A DNA stretch of 64,000 nucleotides from Balaenoptera acutorostrata (Eukaryota; Chordata; Mammalia; Artiodactyla; Balaenopteridae), in the NCBI RefSeq assembly GCF_949987535.1, contig NC_080067.1, positions 46,684,910 to 46,748,909 on the forward strand, written 5' to 3'. Position numbers and translations under genes: made by a program. This document shows positions 57,819 through 64,000 of this stretch, piece by piece. Below the pieces are notes generated by a model. That model saw nothing but the letters and a program-made list of their open reading frames with translations. It had not been told where the DNA came from and did no database searches. Positions within the stretch are counted from its first letter, which is position 1. Every line of letters starts with the position of its first letter.

Positions 57819-58240
57819 GAATATTAGCCATAAAAAAGAAGGAAATATTGTCATTTGGAGCAACATGGATAGACCTAGAGAATATCATATTAAGTGAAGT
57901 AAGTCAGAGAAAGACAAATATAATATCACTTGTATGTGGAATCTAAAAAATAATACAGATGAATCTATATACAAAACAGGAACAGACTCACAGACATAGA
58001 AAACCAACTTATGATTACCGAAAGGGGTGGGGGAGGGACAATTTAGGTGTGTAGGACTAACAAACTACTATACATAAAATAGATAAGCAACAAGTATTTA
58101 CTGTATAGCACAGAGAAGTATATTCAGTATCTTGTAATAAATCTATAATGGAAATTCATCTGAAAAATATATAACTGAATCACTTTGCTGTATACCTGAA
58201 ACTAACACAATATTGTTAATCTACTATATTTCAATTTAAA
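56965..58240 (+). mobile_element. 5'-truncated L1 3' end
   Basis: It starts in ORF2 (ttacgctccctcacaccata, aaactcaaaatggcttgaag) and runs through the C-terminal coding part to the 3' UTR (gacatagaaaaccaacttat, ctgtatagcacagagaagta) and an A-rich tail. An (AC)n microsatellite of about 13 units lies at 57786-57812. Reading frames are broken by several indels. It is head to head with the old antisense L1. Confidence 0.85.
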
Positions 58241-58459
58241 AAAAACCAAACAAATGCTGCATGGTAGGTATATGGATATTTGTTACATTTTATGTTTTAT
58301 CCTTGAGGGAAATACTCAACAATAAACATAAATAAAATCTTTTTTAAAGAAATGTCATCAAGACTGGTTTTCACAAAAGCCTGAAGGAGCCCAAAGAAGG
58401 AACCCACTGAGGAATTAAGAGAAGAGAGCCTGAAAGTGCCATTGGATGTAATTTACATT

Positions 58460-58890
58460 CACTCATTAACAGATGATATTTAACTGCCTTCTGGGTGCAC
58501 TGACAAGAGTCTGCCCTGCCCTGAACTGGGTGCTCACTCTTTGGTCAAGGGTCCAACAAGTAAGCAGGTGTGTGTGGAATAGCTTCAAGAGAGCTAAGTG
58601 CTAGGGGAACTTTCACAAAAGAAGGGCTTTTAATCCACAGTTGGTGGGGAAGAGCTGGGAAGACTTCTCAAAGAAGGTACTATCTTAGCTGAGCTTTATA
58701 AAGAATGAATAGGACTTGGTAGGGAGGTGTTTCATGCGGGGGTAAAGTGTACTTGACAAACCAGTTTGTAACCAGTCTAGAGGTCAGGGAACAATGTAGT
58801 GAGTGGTGCAAAAGGACACTTGGAGGTCACATAGGCCATGCAAAGGGATGGATTTAAATCCCATAGATTTGTTTTTTGGAGGATCTTAAG
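58460..58890 (-). mobile_element. Diverged L2 relic
   Basis: Reverse L2-like text: agctgggaagacttctcaaa, tagctgagctttataaagaa, tgaataggacttggtaggga, ggtcacataggccatgcaaa. Order fits the L2 consensus, but divergence is high. Confidence 0.5.
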
Positions 58891-58919
58891 ATGAGGAAAT
58901 GACAGGGCAGAAAGGCAGT

Positions 58920-59175
58920 GATTATAACGTTTAAGATTCTGGCCTCTGGAGCCAAGGGCTGGAGTCTGGTATCAAATTCTGTCTCTGAAACTTACTACCT
59001 GTGTCACCTTAGACAGGTTCCTTAAGTTCTCTGTGCTTCGGTTTCCTCATCTGTAGAATGGAAATATGTATCTCACAAGCTGTTCTCAGCTTTAAATAAG
59101 TTCATTCATGTCAAGCACTTACTTAGAAGTGTGTCTGACCACAGAAAAAGTGCTTAGCAATTGCTAGGAAGTTCA
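58920..59175 (+). mobile_element. MIR SINE
   Basis: Sense MIR: gattctggcctctggagcca, caaattctgtctctgaaact, cggtttcctcatctgtagaa, caagcacttacttagaagtg. Confidence 0.85.
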
Positions 59176-59294
59176 AGCAATTTTTATGTAAAGATGAGAT
59201 AACGTTTTAAAAAGATGGCTGTGTATGGGGTGGAGGTGGGTCTGGGAGTGGGAAGGTTGCAGGCCAAGAGGCCTTTCTTTAGTCAAGGTGTGGG

Positions 59295-59432
59295 CCTAGG
59301 AGCAGTGGTGTCAGCGTCGCCTGGGAATTTGTTAGGAATGCAGATTTTCTGGAATAGGGCCTAGCAATGTAGGGTTCAGCAAGCCCTCCAGGTGAATCTT
59401 ATGTGCACCCAAGTCAAAGCACTGGTGTAACT
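59295..59432. mobile_element. MER5A/MER5A1-like relic
   Basis: gtgtcagcgtcgcctgggaa, gttaggaatgcagattttct, aagccctccaggtgaatctt, caaagcactggtg. Matches the family order with divergence. Confidence 0.6.
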
Positions 59433-59486
59433 GAGATGAGAAACTGATTAAAACATAAATATGTGGAGGGCTCCTTGTGGCCTACA

Positions 59487-59650
59487 TACCAAACACTCAC
59501 TTGTTTAAGCAACGAATCAGATGTTATCTGTATTTTACAGATGAAGAAACCAAGGCTCAGAAAGGCTAAGGTCCTTACTCATAACCACACAGCTATTTAG
59601 TAGAAACGCTAGGAATCAGACCCCAAACTGATGCTTTTAGCCACTATGTT
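59487..59650 (-). mobile_element. MIR SINE
   Basis: Reverse MIR core: gtattttacagatgaagaaa, ccaaggctcagaaaggctaa, ataaccacacagctatttag, gatgcttttagccactatgt. Confidence 0.75.
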
Positions 59651-59689
59651 CTTCTTCTCCTAATCAGAGAGTGCCAAGAGGAAAGGGGG

Positions 59690-60190
59690 AATTTCAAAGA
59701 TAGTAAAGTGATAGAATTAACAAGACTTGCTGGGTAATTAGCTCTGGGCACAGAGGGAGGTGTCAATGTTGACTCCTAGGTCTCTGAATTTGGATTAATG
59801 TTGATGCCATTCTCTGATTCTGGCTAAATCAATAGGGAGCAAGGGTAAAGCAAAGACATTTTAAAATTAATTTTTAAATGTTTAAAATAAACTTCTGAGG
59901 TCTCTGTAGGAAAACAGAGTGCAGAGTCCTGATAGGTTGGATATTCGAGCTGGAAATACAGATTTGGCAGACAGAAGGATACCGGCGGGTGTGGCTGCAG
60001 GTGGGGATGTGGCTGGGACCATCCTAGGCAAGTACAGAAGAAGACAGGAAAGGGGACCAAGGACAGGATGCTGGGAAACCAGTGGAGGAAGAAACTCTGC
60101 AAAGTAGACTGTAAAAGGACGCTGAGCAGAGATAAAGGAGGAAAGGGAAAGAGGAGGGGCCCAGAAATCCAGGAGAAAATCAGCTCCAGG
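59690..60190 (-). mobile_element. Diverged L2 ORF2-region relic
   Basis: Reverse L2 text: caatgttgactcctaggtct, ataggttggatattcgagct, gaaaggggaccaaggacagg, ctgggaaaccagtggaggaa. Coordinates are approximate. The overlapping short ORFs (59824-60298) are not genes. Confidence 0.5.
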
Positions 60191-60759
60191 TTGGCACAAA
60201 GAGGGGCTAGATTAGCATCAGCTGTTACTAAGAATCCCAGCTATACTGCAAAGCAGAATCTGATAACCATCCCTTTTCCTACCGTCCTTCCCCTGTGAGT
60301 AAACTAGGGTACATGACACCAAAGACAGAAAGGCTCCCCCAGATGGCAGAATGTTAGGAGAGGGTGCCCTAAGCCTGAGGCGGTCATTAATAAAAAATTA
60401 TCAGCGTGCTGACAGAATGTCAGTGCGCATGCCCTACAAAATTTTAACTGGTGGGATTGTACTCCTTAACATGCGACTCCACGTAATAGCAGTAATCTGG
60501 ATGGACTCTGGTCAGTGTGGATTCAGGGAGGTCATCTGTACTAATAGAAGTCTAATTTATCACATTCAATGGACTTGTGGTTTTATATTACACTCACAGT
60601 GCCATTAAGCATTTATAGTGATCATTTGCTTATTGTTTACTCATCTCAATTCTAGCCTCAGAGCCAGCACACAGAAAGCAAAACACCTAATTATACAGTC
60701 TAACGGCAGTTCACATGTGAAAGGGCGGATATGGATTTTAAGTCTCACACAAAGGGAAA
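60191..60759. other. Stretch without a recognised repeat
   Basis: Unique-looking. No gene supported. Confidence 0.4.
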
Positions 60760-60970
60760 TAGCACTTATTGAGTGTTCCTCATGGCCAGCATTTTACAGA
60801 AGTTATCTCATTGTGTCCTGTGAAGCACCCTCTCAGGCAGTTATGCGAAAGAGCCAGATTTAGTGAGCAAATGAGGAAGTTGAGTTTCAGAGGGCTAATA
60901 ACTTGCCAAGGCCAGGGTCATACAACTAGTAAATAAGAAGCTAAGATTTGAAACTCCTGCCCATCTCACG
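60760..60970 (-). mobile_element. MIR SINE
   Basis: Reverse MIR: agcacttattgagtgttcct, agaagttatctcattgtgtc, aaatgaggaagttgagtttc, taacttgccaaggccagggt, gatttgaaactcctgcccat. Confidence 0.8.
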
Positions 60971-62412
60971 CCAAAGCTTAATTATTTCCACTAATGATGC
61001 CAAAATGGAATCATATGAAATCAACCTGCACGCCTTAGAATGATGTCGTAACATTCAAATAAATAAGGTACGTGAAAGCACTTAGACAAGAAAGCTATAT
61101 GCAAGCAGGATATTTTTAATTTCCACTATTAACATCAAAAGTAGTATCTGAAAGCATAAAAGACACTTCACAATAATCTCTAAAAGTACAGTCTTGATGG
61201 CCCCCCAAGAAAAGAATTTTAATGTATTACCATTTTCTCTTGACTTTGCTGTTTATCACTACCCCCAGAGCTCATTTTTATACATACCATTTTGTGGAAA
61301 CCATCTCCCCACTCTACTATCACACACACACCCCATAGCATTTCTCCCTTCCTGGCTATTCTGCTAGGATAGAGGGCAGTACTGGTGAAGAGAAACCAGA
61401 AGAGAGTGAGCCTTTAACCTCTCTGCCTCAGCAACTATTTAATAAAAGGATGTGACTTGATTATATTCCTGGTATCAGTATCCCACGCCACCTCCCACCC
61501 TGTGGCCTCCCTGGGGTCCTGGGAAACCATGGAGAAAAGACTGGGCCCAAGCTGGCCCGTGGAAGCTTGGGAAGCTTTCCTGAGCCCCTGCCCGCTGATA
61601 CCATGAGAGCACACCATGAGCTGTTTCAGGCCTATCTCAGACGAAACCTTCCAAACTCCTGTTTTGCATTTTACGATGACCTCTCCATCATTTCCCAATC
61701 AGCAGCCTCCTCCTGTCACCATTACAGTCATATCTATTAGCAGGAGATACAGAAGTAGGAATTTAGGTATTTAGAGAACCACCAGTTAGAGTCAGACTTG
61801 TAGATGGGCCCAAGCTTCCAACAATTTTGCTTCCAAATGTGTTTTTCAAAGCTATATATGTCCTGCCCCATAAACAGAATCCATATATCAAAATCCTAAG
61901 TTACATGAAATGAAAGAAAGGTGGTCCCTAATGTACTTACTATATTGTAGTCACAACACAGGTTATAGAAACAGCCCCCCACCTTGAACCAGAAAGGAAG
62001 GTTTCCAGAGGTCATTCATTTGGTGTAATCCATCAGACCTCAGAAAAGGAATAGGATGTCAAACAAGACTTCCGAGTAAAAGAACAGGAGAAAGAAATCT
62101 TAGGCAAGTAGACTCGTCCGTAAAGACTATACCCCAGTCTCCCTCCTGAAATGGGGACCCAAAATGATTCACCCCCCATTCTGTTTCTTTACCTTCATAA
62201 GCTGCAACCGCTGAGGTCCCTTCCAGCAGAAATTCAGGCAGGTGAGAGGCTTGTGTTTCTGAGAAGTACTAAGGAAGAATCAGATGCCCTTTATCTGTCT
62301 AATTAGGCAAGAGGTCAGGTGTAGTTAAGGCAGAAAGTTCAGGAAGATACCACAGGTGCAAGCTGGCAGTAAAGGTGACCTTGTAGTGATGTGGAAAGGA
62401 AGCCACAGGGAG
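60971..62412. other. Stretch without a recognised gene or repeat
   Basis: Unique-looking. Short CA-rich bit near 61322-61332. ORF at 61435-61698 (-) shows no recognisable family. Confidence 0.4.
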
Positions 62413-62580
62413 CAAACAACCACTGAGCAACGACTACGTGCCAGATAATTTCTCAGGCCTTGCTTTGTGTTACTGAAACCAAGAGAGCTTGGTTCACTTG
62501 CCTGAGGGCATTTAGCTAGACTGTGAGGCCAGGCTGTCCGATCCAAAGCTCGTGTTCCTTCCATGACACTCTTCCCTGTT
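62413..62580 (-). mobile_element. MIR SINE
   Basis: Reverse MIR: actgagcaacgactacgtgc, cacttgcctgagggcattta, ctgtgaggccaggctgtccg. Diverged. Confidence 0.6.
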
Positions 62581-63034
62581 TTTGTTGATGGCAGCCATGT
62601 GTTCTGCATCCTGAAGCAGCAACAGCAACGCTCTGTGATAAGGGTTCAGCCTATTTAGCTCACCTGCTTCTGGTGCCGTCACATCCGAAACAGCTTTTCT
62701 GTCAAGGGGCCGTGGAGTGTGAAATTGGGCAACAAGGGTGCTTCAGTAGCATCTTTCTCTGCCTGGGGGAAAAAGGGGAAGAGACAGCAAAGTCTAACAG
62801 AGCTGGCCTTTTCTCCTTTTGTCTCTCTCCCACCTCTAATTTTCCCCCAGCCCGTTTTATTTTAGGGCTTGAACACAAGAGGCCAATTTTTAAAGTACTT
62901 TCTTGTAGTAGTGTCAGTAGATTTAACCAAATGGGTAAAGTGGAGCCCGTCCCTTTGCCCATAAGTGGAAGCAATGAAATTGCCTCCATTCCATCCTGTT
63001 GGGTTGGGTATCCCAGTATTTTAAAGAGAGTTCC
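62581..63034. other. Unique-looking stretch
   Basis: No repeat or gene recognised. Overlapping ORFs on both strands (62673-63308 + and 62702-63298 -) get about half of their length from the neighbouring SINE, which speaks against coding. Confidence 0.45.
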
Positions 63035-63327
63035 GGGCTTCCCTGGTGGCGCAGTGGTTGAGAATCTGCCTGCCAATGCAGGGGACACGGGTTCGAGCCC
63101 TGGTCTGGGAAGATCCCACATGCCGCGGAGCAACTGGGCCCGTGAGCCACAATTACTGAGCCTGCGCGTCTGGAGCCTGTGCTCCTCAACAAGAGAGGCC
63201 GCGATAGTGAGAGGCCCGTGCACCACGATGAGGAGTGGCCCCCGCTTGCCACAACTAGAGAAAGCCCTCGCACAGAAACGAAGACCCAACACAGCCATAA
63301 ATAAATAAAATAAATAAAATTTTAAAA
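63035..63327 (+). mobile_element. CHR SINE
   Basis: Head gggcttccctggtggcgcag, B box ggttcgagcc, body aacaagagaggccgcgatag, tail (AAATA)n. TSD aaagagagttcc (63023-63034) and aaagagagagttcc (63328-63341). Among the best preserved CHR copies in the window, with most CpGs intact. Confidence 0.93.
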
Positions 63328-63341
63328 AAAGAGAGAGTTCC

Positions 63342-64000
63342 TACTCTCGCTTTGGTTCGTTGTCCATCAGTCAACAGGTCATCCCTGAGCAATTTGTGAA
63401 CACCCAAAGTGACTCACAATTTTATTACAAGGACTGTCCTTAGACATAAATGGAGTTAGTCATCACCTACCTGATACACTTTGAAAAACACAAGAAAGAT
63501 TCCCTTACTCAAATACATAGATCCTACTGGTATATGACAATCCCTGAAATCCTACCATTGCAGATTCCTAACCTTGTGTTGGTAGATCAAGTTTCTATTA
63601 TTCAATGTTCACCTAACACCTAGGATCTTCAAACCAAGGTAATAGAAATCCTAAGGCGGACGGGGGTGGGCGGTGGAGCGGATGGTGGAAAGGGAAGGGG
63701 TAGAAAAGTGGGAGATTTTGGAGGCTTGGAGCATTGTTGCATTCCGTGTGCAAACAGACCCGAGTAGAGTGGCTCAGTAGACAGAAAAGCCTTAAAGTGT
63801 TGGGTGCTGGGGAATGGGGCTAAGGTCCCACACCCAACCCCACTGTCACCCCCAAGGAGGAGAGAGAGTATGAGATCCTCTGAGACAAAATGAGGCCATC
63901 TCACGGTTTTGCTTGAGCATGCTTCTCCTTATTGAATAGGTAAGGAACCTAAACTAAAAGAAGTGGCAGGCAATGCAGGAAGCTCTCAAACTTGATGTAA
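63342..64000. other. Stretch without a recognised gene or repeat
   Basis: Unique-looking, with a G-rich patch (gacgggggtgggcggtggag, about 63659-63680). ORF 63629-63904 (-) is proline-rich by chance from that patch. Confidence 0.4.

Noticed and set aside
62673..63308. 211-codon and 198-codon ORFs on opposite strands
   Set aside because: About half of each is CHR SINE sequence; the rest has no family resemblance and both strands are open equally.

Overview
This window is mammalian nuclear DNA, most likely from a whale or dolphin; hippopotamus is the alternative. The main clue is the set of tRNA-Glu-derived CHR SINEs, which carry the 'cttccctggtggcgcagtggttgag' head (split here as cttccctggtggcgcagtgg, then ttgag), a GGTTCGAGCC B box and (ATAA)n tails. 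They occur beside cetartiodactyl-type L1s. I see no ruminant Bov-B/BovA SINEs, no pig PRE-1 SINEs and no primate Alus. I found no host protein-coding gene, functional tRNA or rRNA gene, or CRISPR array. The open frames of any length are L1/L2 reverse-transcriptase debris, reads through SINEs or LTRs, or chance.

Layout. 1-14 kb: old repeats (MLT1 LTR with a nested MER2, MER20, MER5A, MIR, a long antisense L2), three CHR SINEs or L1 3' stubs with clear target-site duplications (TSDs), and unique sequence. 11.7-18.7 kb: a 380-bp single-copy-looking block is present twice, and the second copy sits inside L1 3'-end sequence. A 5'-truncated L1 follows, carrying ORF2 remnants and a SINE. 18.7-25 kb: unique DNA, a short L1, and an inverted pair of LTR-like relics. 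25-31 kb: L1 3' ends on the + strand, SINEs, and a composite processed retrocopy at 28.94-29.60 kb. 31-42 kb: a long L1 (5' UTR, ORF1, ORF2) inserted in an older L1M. The younger L1 is itself split by a 3.7-kb foreign segment flanked by a 57-bp repeat. 42-45.4 kb: the longest block with little recognisable repeat. 45.4-51.3 kb: a nearly full-length antisense L1 with decayed ORF1 and ORF2; the RT FADD box reads FADG. 51-58 kb: old L1, an MLT1 LTR, and old L1 (-) facing young L1 (+) with two SINEs. 58-64 kb: L2/MIR/MER5 relics, one young SINE, and unique DNA.

The genome biology here is serial retrotransposition. Nested insertions give a relative clock: MLT1 before MER2; L1M before L1 before the 3.7-kb segment. 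The strongest candidate for something new is the composite at 28.94-29.60 kb. It looks like a spliced RNA that started in the antisense strand of an L1 5' UTR, was joined at a CAG|GTAGGT donor to an L1-ORF2-containing exon, ended at the R region of an endogenous-retrovirus-type LTR, and was pasted back by L1 machinery with poly(A) and a 16-bp TSD. Family names come from memory of consensus texture, not from a search.
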